From Cuscuta epithymum (Eukaryota; Streptophyta; Magnoliopsida; Solanales; Convolvulaceae), in contig CAMAPF010000142.1 of NCBI GenBank assembly GCA_945859915.1, forward strand, positions 926,501 through 990,500: a DNA stretch of 64,000 bases, given 5' to 3'. Positions 42,152 to 54,039 of the stretch are shown piece after piece (position 1 is the stretch's first letter; each line of letters begins with the position of its first letter). The notes under the pieces were generated by a model that saw only the letters and a list, made by a program, of their open reading frames with translations, was not told where the DNA came from and ran no database searches. Both the position numbers and the translations under genes were made by a program.

Positions 42152-42692
42152 AATTCTTATGGATGGTAAGCATTCTTTGTGAAGCTAAAATGGCTGGTTT
42201 GCCTCGTTTTTTATAGTTCGTGGGTTTAATTGGGTGTTTTTTTTAATTCGGGGGCTTAATTGACTTTTTCGTATTAGTAGGGTGGCATATTTGACACTTT
42301 TCCTTTTTTTATTTATTTTGAGAAATTAATTATAGGAGTAAGGATTTTTTATAATGGTGCTCACATACCCAAATTCTCAGGTCTAAAGCCGGCTCTAATT
42401 CTTATGGATGGGATGGTAAGCATTCTTTGTGAAGTTAAAAGTGCTGTTTTACCTCGTTTTTTATAGTTCGTGGGTTTAATTGGGTGTTTTTTTAGTTCGG
42501 AGGCTTAATTGACTTTTTCGTATTAGTAGTGTGGCATATTTGACACTTTTCCTTTTATTTATTTATTTTGAGAAATTGATTATAGGGGTAAGGATTTTTT
42601 TATAATGGTGCTCACATACCCAAATTCTCAGGTCTAAAGACGGCTCTAATTCTTATGGATGGGATGGTAAGCATTCTTTGTGAAGCTAGTAT
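42152..42692 (+). repeat. Tandem duplication, unit about 245-251 bp
   Basis: The anchor AATTCTTATGGATGG recurs at 42152, 42397 and 42648. The first two units are nearly identical over their length (GGTAAGCATTCTTTGTGAAG ... CTCAGGTCTAAAG), and the third is cut after about 45 bp. No ORF spans it. Confidence 0.9.
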
Positions 42693-43330
42693 ACGTTTCC
42701 TTCAATATACTCCTTATTAATTAAGATCATACTGACGTGCACTTGTCGTGAGATGCACTCAAAATAAATTTCAATACTAGCACTAATACGTAGTATAGTG
42801 AAGTAGAGTTCGTATCCACAAGGAAAGGAATAATTCTCTTTTTATGAACTGGTAAATAAAATGGGGGTTTTGGTATTGTTGAAATTTAATTAATTAAATA
42901 CTAAGATGAAGGACTTATATGAGATTTAATTCAAAGATAAGAAGGACTTGACATTGCTACTTTCCACTTGTTGATATATTTTAGTCGATCATTGTTATAT
43001 CTATAACTTATCCCCTCTCGAATACTCAATCGAGGAGTATATCCAATTCATCGAGGGTAGTTATTAACAACGACCGTTCATTAATAACTCTTACTATTAG
43101 TCAAGTATAGAACACCGCCATATACCGACTTGATAGTAGCATTTAATCTCTTAATTCCTTGATGAAATCAATTGAGATTGATAACCTCAACACAACGGTT
43201 TTGGTTTAACCAACAAAATTAATCCCTCTTAAGTTTATTAACCACGACCGTGCATTAATAAACCGAAGTTACTTACTTGTGAAACCATCAACGATTAACC
43301 ATCGGTTCGTGGAACGTTTCTAGTAGTAAT

Positions 43331-43625
43331 TAATGTTGAGATGTTAACTAATTGTCATCTTAGCAACACTCCCCAACATTAACATAGAGATAGATTAAGG
43401 GAAGAATTAATATTCAAGGAAGAAGATTAAATATGAATAATCCTACTATAACTAATGTCAAGATGTTATCTAATTGTCATCTTAGTAACACTCCCCAACA
43501 TTAATATATAGAGGAAGAAAATAAATACTACTATAACTAATGTCGAGATGTTAACTAATTGTCATCTTAGCAACACTCCCCAACATTAATATATAGATAG
43601 ATTAAGAGAATAATTAATATTCAAG
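43331..43625. repeat. Three related repeats within the LTR
   Basis: ATGTTAACTAATTGTCATCT followed by TAGCAACACTCCCCAACATT recurs with starts near 43331, 43453 and 43539. The spacing is uneven because a flanking segment is present only in the first and third copies. Confidence 0.85.
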
Positions 43626-43846
43626 GGAAGAAGTTAAGAAAATAACTCACAACTTTAATAATCAACAAGCTTCAAGAGCAACACCAAGAAATGGAAGTTT
43701 AGCTCCTCATTTGCAGACTAAACATATTATAAAAATATAAAAGAAATACTATTTTAAACTGAGCTTAAGAGTATGGAAGAAGGGATGATTCTTTGTGAAG
43801 GAAAATAGGATTATTTATAGGTGTTTTTCAACACCTTGGGCCGGGT

Positions 43847-44075
43847 ACCCGACCGGGTTAGGTGCTTACCCGACCGGGTTAGGTGCTTACCCGACCGGGT
43901 CCGGTCAAAATCAGATATCCTCCACGTTCTGGCGATCTTCGGCACGTTCTGGTGTCCCGGGTCAAGTCTGACCCGACCGGGTCAAGTAGGGGACCCGACC
44001 GGGTCTAATGATTTTCCAGGCAGTTTCGGATTTTACATCAAACCCAACCGGGTGCATGGTCTGACCCGACCGGGT
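43847..44075 (-). promoter_or_regulatory. Seven ACCCGACCGGGT dyads upstream of the LTR TATA box
   Basis: Copies are at 43847, 43868, 43889, 43971, 43993, 44042 (one mismatch) and 44064. Each has arms ACCCG/CGGGT around a 2-bp centre; at 43971 the symmetry extends to TGACCCG and CGGGTCA. In LTR orientation they lie about 30-270 bp upstream of the TATA box. Confidence 0.65.
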
Positions 44076-44293
44076 TTGTGCTCCTGGGCACACTTATCAC
44101 CTTTTTCTTCACTTCAAAGTCCTCCTTTTCAACACCCTAATTCCTAACTCTACTTTACAACTTACAAATGAAGATTAAAATACAATTACAACTAAAATCA
44201 CACAAATGTTTACAAACTAAATAAAACGGTAAACAATCCACACAAATCAAACATAAAAACATACACTTATGCACTACTAATTAGTGCATATCA

Positions 44294-44689
44294 CATACAT
44301 GTTATTATTACTATATATGCACGGCGTGTCACCATAATAAAGTATCATGAGAAACATTTTTATTCTCTTTTACTCTACATCAATAATATTAACATGATTT
44401 GAGAGCCTTATTATTTTAAAATCTCTAGCAACATTTATATCTCCTCTCCATGGCTATTAGCGAAGCCATTGTTTCCCCTCTTGAAATAGATTATATAATC
44501 CCCAGGCGTAGCCAAGGCGACATATTATAAATTTGAAAGAAAACAACAACACATTTTTTATCTAAAAAAATTAAAAATTGGAGTGGGTCATGGCCTATCA
44601 TACCCCCTAGCTAAGTCCTTGTACATCCCCTTTCTTCCTAGGGCCTCATCACAGATGCGGAGATTTCATTATTGCGGTTTGTCTAATTG
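44294..44689. other. Non-coding stretch
   Basis: No ORF, terminal repeat or RNA gene was recognised. Confidence 0.35.
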
Positions 44690-45285
44690 GGGAAAATTGT
44701 GATGATTAATCAAGTCCAGTACGCCTTGCACTTAGTATTAGACAGAAATTTGTGTTCATCAATGGTGTCATCAATGAGCTTGAACCTCCTTCCATTGAGA
44801 AAGACCAGTTCCAAACACTCCATGTTTCGTCTCATGGATTTTGAATATGTAAGAGGTAAAACATACTCTACCTAAAATTGTATTGGTGATGTAAAACTAC
44901 TATGTAACGATTTGAAATAGTTTCTCGGTGATTGACAGTTCCATCTTAAATTTATAAGTCAAAATCGACATTCCTAGATGTGTGAACAATCTAAGACACA
45001 ATAGGTTGCAACTTATTATGGGAAGCTTAAAGTTTTATGGGATGAGCTCAATAATCATGAACCATTAATAAATTAGTTTTGTGGTAAATGTACTTTTAAG
45101 GTCAACATTATGCATAAAAAATGGTTGAGTTTGAGCGTTATCATAATTTTTTATGGGATAATCATCAGAGTTTCACAAACAAATTTTCCCTCAACCCCCC
45201 CCCCCCCCCCCCCCCCCCCGACAATTGGGATTTGGAACAAATATCTCATGAAGAGCGGGTGTCAAGACTCAAGATGAGAATCATG
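44690..45285 (+). pseudogene. Eroded copia-type gag fragment
   Basis: Scattered frames resemble the UBN2-type gag of plant copia elements: LKVLWDELNNHEPLI near 45030-45070, a following CGKCTFKVN near 45083-45110, and FERYHNFLW near 45127. Frameshifts and a run of 25 C (45195-45219) interrupt it. No LTR, protease or polymerase could be linked. It is cut at 45286 by the CACTA element. Confidence 0.6.
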
Positions 45286-48200
45286 CACTACAACAAAATA
45301 GACATTTTGTAACACTTGAAAAATGTTGCATTACATAGCTAAAGTGTTACAAAAAAGCTAAAGCAACACTTTGATGGGTGCTACATCAGGTCTCGTTGCA
45401 TAAGGCTATATGCAACACTTATCATCATATTAAGCAACATTTAACATAAGTGTTGCATAAGTACCTCAAACACAACACTATTTTGTAACACTTTAACTAA
45501 CATGTTAGGCAACACTTTTTGAGTAAAACGCAACGCTTATAACTCAATTTTGGGCAACACTTTTATTATATTTATGTAATATATTAATTAAATCTTTTTG
45601 CAACATTTGAGTTAATATATGCAACACTTATATCGAGGTTTTATGTAACAAGGTTTTTTAAGATTATGTAGCATTTATATAATTATACGTTTCATATTTT
45701 TTAATTTTATTAATTTTAATAATAACATGAGCACAAAAATATTAAAACTCGTATTAAATATAAAATAAACACACAGAAATATTAACACTGCAAATATTCA
45801 AATATCTGAGACATACATAACAGACTTTTTAATACTATACAGAGTATTAATTAACACCATAACTCCATAAGTGACTGTCTAGTTAGTAACGCTAACTAAT
45901 ACTTGCAGCCTATTAACTGATATTGTCACTTTGTCTTCTATCACGATCAAAATGTCTTCAACCTGTCCATGTACGTTGACGGAATTGAACGTGTAGTCAG
46001 AATCTCCATCCATGGCTCTTGTACTAAAGTATGCACAGATGGTGTTATGGGGATAGAGTCATGAAGGAAAATCCTTGTGTTGGACCTTGGAAGCAACTAA
46101 CCAATCAAACGGACAGACCAAATTGCTCAAGAGGCGCACTGCAGCTGCTCAAAATGCCATATGCATATCATGATGATTGGTTTCAAACTATGTATGCTAT
46201 TGTTTCCTACTTCAGAGAAGCTCCCACAACATTAATCTGTGCAGTAGATATCAATCACAAATGCAAAATCAGATTGATCAGATATTAACCACGCTTAGCA
46301 AATCTTAAAATTTTTGAAATGGTTTTCCCAAATTTACTACTAAGCCTCTTAATATATTCCTTAATGTAATAGGTAAAACTACTGATCAGACTGAGAGCAA
46401 AGTGCAGTAAAAGATGACAGTCCAATCCACATATTTTGTTACTTCATATATTAGTTCGAAATGCACTGGAATAGACTGCAAGTTGTACCTCAGGTCAAAT
46501 ATGCTCCATTCTGTCCAAAGGAGTAGACTGCAAGTTCAATTAATAAAATGAGAGAAAATATAGTCCGCAAGTATCATTTATGGCTTATATTTTTTTAGTA
46601 TGCCAAATATAAAACGTTGTTTGTCAGGTTAAATATGCTCTTTTCTTATGGGTGTAACAATTATTCATCATATATTTACACCACCACCAAGCCTTAGTTT
46701 CCAATTCAAAGACTTACCTCACTTACAAAAACTAAGACATAATTAAGCAAAAGTTGTAATCTAATGACTTAAAAAAAATCTATAACTTCAACAAATGGAG
46801 GATGATTAAAATAAAGTCCAGAAAATCGAAAACATGGTGGAAACGACTTGGTACAACCAATAAGGATCTACCATATATAAATATACAACAATCATGGACT
46901 TACTTGATCTCAGGTGGTACAATTACATGTGATTGATGATGTTTTACGATGTGTAAGCCCATCGAATGAATACTGGATGAAGAGGCTACCAGATGAAGAA
47001 GGTGTCCTGTACATTGTCAAAATAATCATGTAGAATATTAACAAACAATATGGGAAAAGCAAGACCGTAAATACTTAATTAAAAGATACCTTTGACTTTA
47101 TATTATAGTGATTGACAAAGATACCATCAAGAAAGTGATTCAGAATCATGGTGCAGCCAGTTATGCATGAGAAACATGCATATAGGTAGATTATAAACAT
47201 AGAAAAGGGATCTAAGGTTAAGTATGTCAGTTAGATTCTCGTGTATTAAAATTCTCAAACAATCTCCCAAGACCAAACCTTTATAGCTTTTCCAAGATAA
47301 ATCGTGTAAGATCCTTTCAAAAGAAACAAATGATTGAGCATAATTAATGTTTTTTTGGAGTCCACTTATACTAGCTGTAATAATATGCAGTTAACCAAAA
47401 ATACATCACTAAGTGGTGCTCTTTGAGTTATTCAATGATTATTACAGATCAATACATCAGTTGAAAAAATATGTCACATAGACATTCTACCAAACATCTT
47501 ATACGCATTCCTAAACAGAAACAATCAGACAAAAACCTTGTCACGGTTCATCTCACACATAAAGCAATCAAATTAGCTCTAATCAAACAAATGCTAAAAT
47601 CAAACTTTGAATTAAAAACCATTTTAATATGATATATATTGCACAAAATGGAACTTTTACCGAACAAGGACTTTTCCTTAGGAGTTAGGTTAATAGATTG
47701 GTAATTTTCGAACCCTAAAATCAAATTGAAAAATATAAAGCAAATCTTGGATAAAAAGCTCTACAAACTCGGACTCAAAATATTGAAATCATAAAAAATT
47801 AAAGCTTAAATCATCTTTTACCTAAATATGGACGGAGAGCAGCGGTGCTGCCGGTGCAAGATCGAATTTCGGCGGCTGGTGACGTGGGAGAAGCATTTGA
47901 CGGAGAAGAAGCGGCGGTCGAAGGTGAGCGGCGGCCGAAGGTGAAGGTGAGCGGCGGGCGAAGGTGAAGGTGAGCGGCGGCCGAAGGTGAAGGAGCGGTT
48001 TCAATTTTTCATATCTGGTTTTGGCCCTTGACTCCTGAGGTGCTGTAAAAGCAAGTGTATTTATGTGCTAAATTAGTAAACTAAAAAGGTCTCATTTTTC
48101 AGGATATTAAAAAGAGATCTCATCTTTTATGCCAAAATTTTAGTACAAAAAATGTTTTTAATTGAAATAGTTTTAGAAACAACAAGTTTTTCGGATTATC

Positions 48201-48940
48201 AATTTTATCAGTCAATTTCTTGCGTAATTTTTTATTTCACATGTTAAATTATGTAATAATCAAAAAAAGTAAGGTTGATGTTACTTTTTGGCTCCATTAG
48301 CTCAAGTTACTATACATGACTGTTTTAATCAATTTTATATAATTTTTTCTTTATTGTATTAATAAAAAATACTTTAAATTTAGTTTTTTCAAAAATTAAC
48401 AAAATCAGCAAATCCAGTCACTTCAGCCGGAACTTCATAAATATCCACAGAATCAACCGATTCATTCAATTTCAGTGTTACCAAACAGGCTCTTAGTCTC
48501 TAACCAGATCATATAATACTGATAGACTAATTCAGATCAGACTAGACAACACTAAAACTAACCACACTAGAAATTTTAATTAATCAAATTAAATATTCTA
48601 AAGATTGATAACTTCGTGTATTTGTAATTCATTTAAACAAATAAAATTTTATATGTCATCTAACAAATTAGAAATTTGGTCACCAATACCGCAAAAACAT
48701 ACTCCATACTACGTAATTTATAATAATATCTATTTTTCAAGCAACACTTGAAACGTAAATGTTGCATAACTCTTAATAATATGTAACACTTTAGAGTAAG
48801 TGTTGCACAATGATATCACGTTGATGTTTTGGCAACAGTTAAAAATATGTGTTGCAATATTTTAACTTTAAATGTCATATGCAACAAAAATAAAAATGTT
48901 ACAAACAAAGTGTTACAAAAAGTCAAATTTGTTGTAGTTG
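45286..48940. mobile_element. Non-autonomous CACTA transposon
   Basis: The left end CACTACAACAAAATAG and the right end CAAATTTGTTGTAGTTG are near-matching inverted termini. Both subterminal regions (45300-45660 and 48730-48930) are packed with AAGTGTTGCA and its reverse TGCAACACTT, as expected of CACTA subterminal arrays. No transposase was found. The interior is mostly non-coding, with a short ORF near 46031-46288 and a GC-rich block at 47822-48004 built of GGTGAAGGTGAGCGGCGG-type repeats. The 3-bp target duplication is not clear (ATG left, AGA right) and the right terminus has one extra T. Confidence 0.75.
47822..48004 (-). other. GC-rich minisatellite block inside the CACTA element, possible captured exon
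   Basis: GGTGAAGGTGAGCGGCGGCC-like units repeat about three times. The minus frame reads a Pro/Arg/Leu-rich 60-residue peptide starting MKPLLHLRPPL. The base composition stands out from the AT-rich element around it. It may be a captured 5' exon or UTR, or a chance minisatellite. Confidence 0.3.
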
Positions 48941-50030
48941 AGAAACATTAAAGAATCTGATTAGGTATATATTACCAAAGGTAAAAATAACAATTAAATG
49001 TTAATTGCTTTATTATGTGATTAACGATACTCATGAACTTCCACAAATTACATCTTACTATATTAGTTTAGCTGCTTCCATGTTTAGGTACTTTTCTTTA
49101 TCATCTTTTTTCAAAATGATTTATACTTTATGCTCTTTATCCATCTTACTAAAATTTGCTTTAATTTCAAGTAAATTTTAGTTCACACATTTTTTACTAA
49201 TATCTTTGAGATGGGTTGGTTCAACAGCAGCTACTCCTAGTCTCCTCTAAATGGATGTAAGGACATTTTTTACTAATATCTTTAAAAGCCCACATTTTTT
49301 CCTGAGATGGACTGGTTCAACGGCAAGTACTCCTAGTCTCCTCTAAATGGATGTAAGGTCTGTGTATAACTCATTCTCCAAAGGTCGTGCTTCTGAGTGG
49401 GACTTACTCAGTATGTTAAGATTGGTTTGGTTACAATTATATCCTAGTTGTTGGTGAGAATAGACTGCTACAATTTTATAAACTTCTGCAATCCAACATG
49501 GATATAATATTATATTTACGACTTAAGTGTTGTTACTCACCCAGCCTGGTTCCTCACTCAAGAGAATCATCCTAAATAAATCTGATTTCGGGAGTAAATC
49601 TCAACTTTATGCGCATTCCAAACTCTCCTTGTACATATTTTCCTTTGACTTCAACTCTGCAATAGCCACTTCCCTTCCTCTTTCATCCCCAAAAATAGAG
49701 ACATATACTTTGACATCCTACACAAAATGAACAAGAATAAATGTGTTCCAATTGACCCAATGATGGACGATTAGGAACATTCGAGGCTGAAAATATTAGA
49801 AAACAGAAAACAATCAAAAGGGGATAATTCCCCTACGATTACTTGCATACATGTTTTAAACTTATAGTTAATGGGCAATATAATATCACTAGAACTGTAT
49901 CTAGACAGGAGAGGGAAAAACGGAACATTTAAAATATATAGGCATCATTCAATTAAATAAACATCTAAGGAAGGATAACTCTCAGTATTAAGAAAAAGTT
50001 ATAAAAACCATGAAAGTAGCCCGCCTTGTC
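48941..50030. other. Non-coding DNA with a local duplication
   Basis: The segment GAGATGG(G/A)(T/C)TGGTTCAAC with CTCCTAGTCTCCTCTAAATG occurs twice (49208-49262 and 49304-49358). The following AAGGTCTGTGTATAAC... and GTGGGACTTACTCAGTATG loosely recall tRNA-derived plant SINEs, but no clear pol III box pair or tail was identified. Confidence 0.3.
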
Positions 50031-50051
50031 TAGTGCTCCAAGATTTCTTAC

Positions 50052-51190
50052 CGTTATCCTTCTTTTTTTTTGTTTTTTCTTCTCCAATGCTTTATGGATC
50101 TCATCCAACGAGTAGCCCGCTTCCTCCATATCTCCTCCAACATCAACATCTACTTCAAAATCATCAATGCGGTGTGATCTAACATCATCAAACCAATTAT
50201 TAGGACAAGTTTATTGTCAAGTACAAACTAGCCACTTTATTTATCATACTTGTAAGAAACAAGCCAACTAGATTGCTAGTCTTTGACCAAATTAGAAAAT
50301 CAAAATTAATAAGCCAACAATAATAGAAAATAAAATGAACTGGTGTGGAGTACTCTAGCAAAGAACTAACCTGCTGCAAAACAAAGAATTAAACTAACAA
50401 ACCTACAAAAAGAGTAAGGGGGGTCCAGCCGCAAACTAAACATGCCAGATTTGTAATAACTTTTCAAAGTTTTTTTCCTTTTCTTTTCTTAGGCTTTTCC
50501 ACAAACACCCAGGCATCAACTTTAAAGGTGTAAGAAGAAATTATGGTTTTGAATGTTAGAAGAATCCAAAACCTTGCAACACAGATAGAATCTCTAAGAA
50601 AGAGAAAAGATTGAATACTTTCTTTACCTTAAATTGGGTGGGCATGGTGACAATAGACATATTGGAGAAGCTAGCTAATTAAATCCAGACCAAGCATGAT
50701 GTTCATTGATATGGTTTCTTACCGCCTCCTCCCTGGAGATAGATGATGTATGTTGCTTCGTGAGGATGATGTCATGTTGTCGGTCGCTCGGTAGGAGAAG
50801 AACCGCAACGCTTATTGCATCTATCTTCACATCATTAGTCAACGTATTGTTTCTTGTAGCTTCCCTCCTTAGTTTTGACCTAGCAGATGATGAAATAAAA
50901 AGAAAAATCTACTTGGCTCCCATTTTAGAATAATAGTTCTCTTCAATTTTTTTAAAAAAATGAAATCTCATCAAGAATACTGAAAAGAGATAAAGAACTA
51001 ACCACATACCTGTAATTTAACTAGAACCGTTGAGAAGAAGAACTCGACCTGCCAAAGAAGACTCACGAGGATAAGTCGCGAAGGAGATGGATTCGCGCGA
51101 TAAGGATCAGGAAGCCGATAATCGATTAAGTTAGGGTTCGTAGAAAAGAAGAAAAAGAAGAGGGAGGATGTAAACCTATCTGAAACGAGA
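50052..51190 (-). pseudogene. Possible host or captured gene fragment with GT-AG exons, minus strand
   Basis: Three pieces look exonic. About 51190-51010 resembles a 5' UTR exon (AACCCTAACTTAATCG) ending at a TTACAG/GTATGT donor. A segment between an acceptor (CATCTGCTAG, near 50880) and a donor (GAGGCG/GTAAGAAA, near 50724) has one open frame containing DAISVAVLLLPSDRQHD. The segment 50178-50052 ends at ACG/GTAAGA and encodes an acidic then Lys-rich peptide (VGGDMEEAGYSLDEIHKALE). I do not recognise the protein. It could be the start of a host gene cut by insertions, or fragments carried by a DNA transposon whose terminus lies at 51922. Confidence 0.35.
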
Positions 51191-51331
51191 GGGGAGCGGG
51201 AAAAAACTTAAGCCCCGAAATATTACTCCGCAGGCCGGCCCGTTGGTAGAATACTTACTCTACTCCATAAAAAGTGTCACCGTATGATATTGATGTATTT
51301 GTGTTAAAATATAGTGACACTTTGGTGTTAC

Positions 51332-51852
51332 CAATGTTCTAAAAGGCGTTAGGCGCTAGTCGGGCGCCAGCCCAACGCCTAGCGCCTAGTCGGCTAGGCG
51401 GGCGCCTAGGCGGGGACTAATCGGAGACATCGAAATTGTAGTTTTATCAATATTTTTGCATAAATATGATTAGTAATGTTGTGTTTGTGTGTGTATAAAA
51501 AATATATACACGCACATACACATTAACATGCATGAATGATAGAGTTGTCACATTTAATAATATATTATATCTACTCACTAGTAGCTTTCTTCACATGCAT
51601 TGTCAAAGTTAAATGTACATATTTCTTAGGATACTAAAATAAAAAAGCAAAAAAAATGTTCGATGAATCTAGATGCCTAGGCGGCCCATTAAGCGCTCTG
51701 GGCGGGCGACTAGGCGCCCTAGACGGCCGACGAATTCACCTAGGCGCCGGTTCAATTAATCAGAGCGCCTAGACCAAAATCGGGGCGCCCGACCACCGCC
51801 TAGCGCCTAGGCGGGGACTAGTCGGACGCCTAGAGCGATTTTTAGAACAGTG
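51332..51852. mobile_element. hAT-type MITE, copy 2 (TSD GGTGTTAC)
   Basis: The 521-bp copy starts CAATGTTCTAAAAGGCG and ends ATTTTTAGAACAGTG, with a perfect 8-bp duplication GGTGTTAC (51324-51331 and 51853-51860). It shares the GC-rich ends and GGCGCCTAGGCG-like motifs with copy 1 at 11310-11915; the AT-rich middle is shorter. Confidence 0.93.
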
Positions 51853-51860
51853 GGTGTTAC

Positions 51861-51922
51861 TAGTAGTATTATATCAGAAAGTGTCACTAAAAAATGTCAC
51901 TGTAAGCCAATTTTCTACTAGT
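51861..51922. mobile_element. Terminus of a CACTA-type element
   Basis: The sequence ends CAATTTTCTACTAGTG, the reverse of a CACTAGTAGAAAATTG terminus. Just inside are AGTGTCAC repeats, which also occur at 51280-51323 on the other side of the hAT MITE, so the MITE inserted in the subterminal region. The other end of this element was not found. Confidence 0.55.
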
Positions 51923-52180
51923 GAAAGCTAGGCAACGAAAAAGAGGCCCGCTACTTCAACTAGAGGCCGGAGCCACCAGTTGGTTCACCAAACCAGAATT
52001 GTGTTATCGGAGCCAAGCCAGGAATGGCCGGTAGTGGACACTCATCACTTTGAACCGATTAGAGAGTTCCTCTTTAGTACATTCATAAAATATGTTCACA
52101 GGGGCCTCTAATCTCTTTCTCTAATTTAATGGGTAACAAACATGAAGAAAATGGTACGTATATGAACAACAGCTTCGGAA

Positions 52181-52523
52181 TGTTGGAACTAATCTTGTTA
52201 TTAGTGCTAGATTATTAGATTAGTTATTTGCATGGGTTGGTCAATTAGTTAATTGCATGTATGTTTAATTAATTTGTGAAGTTAAACATTGCATGTTTTC
52301 ATACGTAGGTTTTTTATTTGAGTTAGTTACTTACTTAGTGGTGGTGTTAGTGGCTTAATACCTGCAGACGTGTGTAGTGCTAGGGTGTGAGTCCAAGTTA
52401 TTTATTTAAGCTTGTAATCACTTTGTTTTAATGCTAGGGAATTAGAAGATTTGCCCCGTGTGTATTTTCCTCTCTTAGCAAACCCATCAATATTATCTTC
52501 TTCCTCCTTTAGCAAATCCAACA
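52181..52523 (+). repeat. 5' LTR of element B
   Basis: A 343-bp LTR ending AGCAAATCCAACA directly before the PBS. Confidence 0.92.
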
Positions 52524-52524
52524 T

Positions 52525-53064
52525 TTGGTATCAGAGCCTTGTTTGTTGAGGTCCGAGTCTCCATCGTTGTCAAGCAGCGCCACGACGACGGAGAAACGTA
52601 GGCTGCCCGATAAGTTGCGCCATCGGCAGCGAGGAGGTGATGGTCAAGGTGCGGAGGCCATTGCCGTGAAGAGATCGTCGTCCATGTGTGAGTCGTCGAC
52701 AAGATGCGGCATCGACGACAACATGAAGGCGGGTCACCAGCGAGTTGCGTCACCGGTGGCGACTATGAAAGCGAGTCATCGGTGAGTTGCGTCACCGATG
52801 GAAAACATGAAGGTGAGTCACCGGCGAGTTGCGTCACCGGAGGCGACCATGAAAGTGAGTGATCGGCGAGTTGTGTCACCGGTGGCAAACATGGAGGCGA
52901 GTCACTGGCGAGTTGCGGCACCGATGGCGATTATGCGGCAGCGAGCGTGTCACGAGGGCGCGCTCGTGGTGAAAGCGTAGGAGGTGCGTCTCTCGTCGAG
53001 GCCAATGGCGTTCGTTATCGACAAATCGGCGCGGGAAGTTGGCAATGGCGGCCGTCTACATGTT
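52525..53064 (+). pseudogene. Repeat ORF of element B
   Basis: The frame overlapping the PBS (MVSEPCLLRSESPSL at 52525) runs through a stretch conserved with element A (GGDGQGAEAIAVKRSSSMCE) into 14-residue SHRRVASPVANMKA-type repeats. A TGA near 52783 breaks the frame within the second repeat; it resumes at 52798-52980. Five 42-bp units start at 52729, 52771, 52813, 52855 and 52897. No known domain was recognised. Confidence 0.4.
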
Positions 53065-53131
53065 GCACCGACGAGATTGACGACAAGAGCTTCAAGAGAG
53101 AAATAAGTAATAACAAGATTAGGGAGGTGAT

Positions 53132-53441
53132 TGTTGGAACTAATCTTGTTATTAGTGCTAGATTATTAGATTAGTTATTTGCATGGGTTGGTCAATTAGT
53201 TAATTGCATGCATGTTTAATTAATTTGTGAAGTTAAACATTGCATGTTTGACTTAGTGGTGGTGTTAGTGGCTTAATACCTGCATACGTGTGTAGTGCTA
53301 GGGTGTGAGTCCAAGTTATTTATTTAAGCTTGTAATCACTTTGTTTTAATGCTAGGGAATTTCAAGATTTGCCCCGTGTGTATTTTCCTCTCTTAGCAAA
53401 CCCATCAATATTATCTTCTTCCTCCTTTAGCAAATCCAACA
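53132..53441 (+). repeat. 3' LTR of element B
   Basis: A 310-bp LTR preceded by the purine tract and ending AAATCCAACA. It differs from the 5' LTR mainly by a deletion near 53250. Confidence 0.92.
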
Positions 53442-54039
53442 CGGAGTAACTTCCAATGGATCGGAGCTTCTAAAGGAGGAGGTACTTCAATTCCTACAAT
53501 GTCATTCTGTGCTAGCTTTAGAGATCGAAGTAAATGCATGTGAAAGTAATTTCGATATTCGGATCGAGGTATGCATGTGGAGCACAGATTTGTGACATGC
53601 ATGCTTTTCCTAATGTTTTGTGGCCATACACAACTGTTTCATTATATTTTTAAGCAAAAATTAATTACACTGATGCTTTTTTATTTGTATGTTTTTCTGA
53701 ACACCAGGCTAGCTGTTTGACTTGCCAGGATATATTAATCCTGGACTTTGGACAGAATGACAGAATTGAGAAGTGCTTATTTGGTCATGCAGCTGCAGGG
53801 GCGGACGTACCATATAATGAGGGTAAGCATAGGCTACACCTCAAAAGATGTTCTTAGCCTATCTGGTAGTGTTAGGCAAATTAAGTTCTTCTTAGTGCTA
53901 CATGTCGAAGGATCGAAACTCTTTCAGTGCTCCACGTGAGTTTTGTTTTTTTAAGTGTTATCCAGTATCCTCGCTTTTCGTGAAATAGCTAATGCGGCCA
54001 TACGCCTACTAGGCTGCTACTTTGTTTTCTGTTGTTATA

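Larger units (their letters stand above)
42749..44293 (-). repeat. Second Athila-like LTR, minus strand
   Basis: The plus-strand ends are TGAGATGCACTC (42749) and TTAGTGCATATCA (44293), a matched inverted pair. On the minus strand the phrase CCTTGTGGATACGAACTC near its end parallels CCTGTGGAGACGATACTC in the LTR at 23616-27795. The TATA box (CTATAAATAATCC) is at 43808-43820 on the minus strand. Upstream lie seven ACCCGACCGGGT-type motifs. No PBS or gag follows and no matching 5-bp duplication was found, so it may be a solo or truncated LTR. Confidence 0.65.
52181..53441 (+). mobile_element. Element B: sister copy of element A, plus strand
   Basis: The 1.26-kb element has LTRs TGTTGGAACTAATC...AAATCCAACA at 52181-52523 and 53132-53441. 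The PBS TGGTATCAGAGC is at 52526-52537, and the purine tract AGGGAGGTGAT lies before 53132. Flanking 5-mers CGGAA (52176-52180) and CGGAG (53442-53446) are a probable target duplication with one change. The internal region holds five 42-bp repeats and no polymerase. The 5' LTR has a ~30-bp stretch missing from the 3' LTR. Movement must rely on another element's enzymes. Confidence 0.92.

Noticed and set aside
48941..49450. tRNA-derived SINE
   Set aside because: Some phrases resemble plant SINEs, but A and B boxes, a tail and a target duplication could not all be found; listed only as a duplication.
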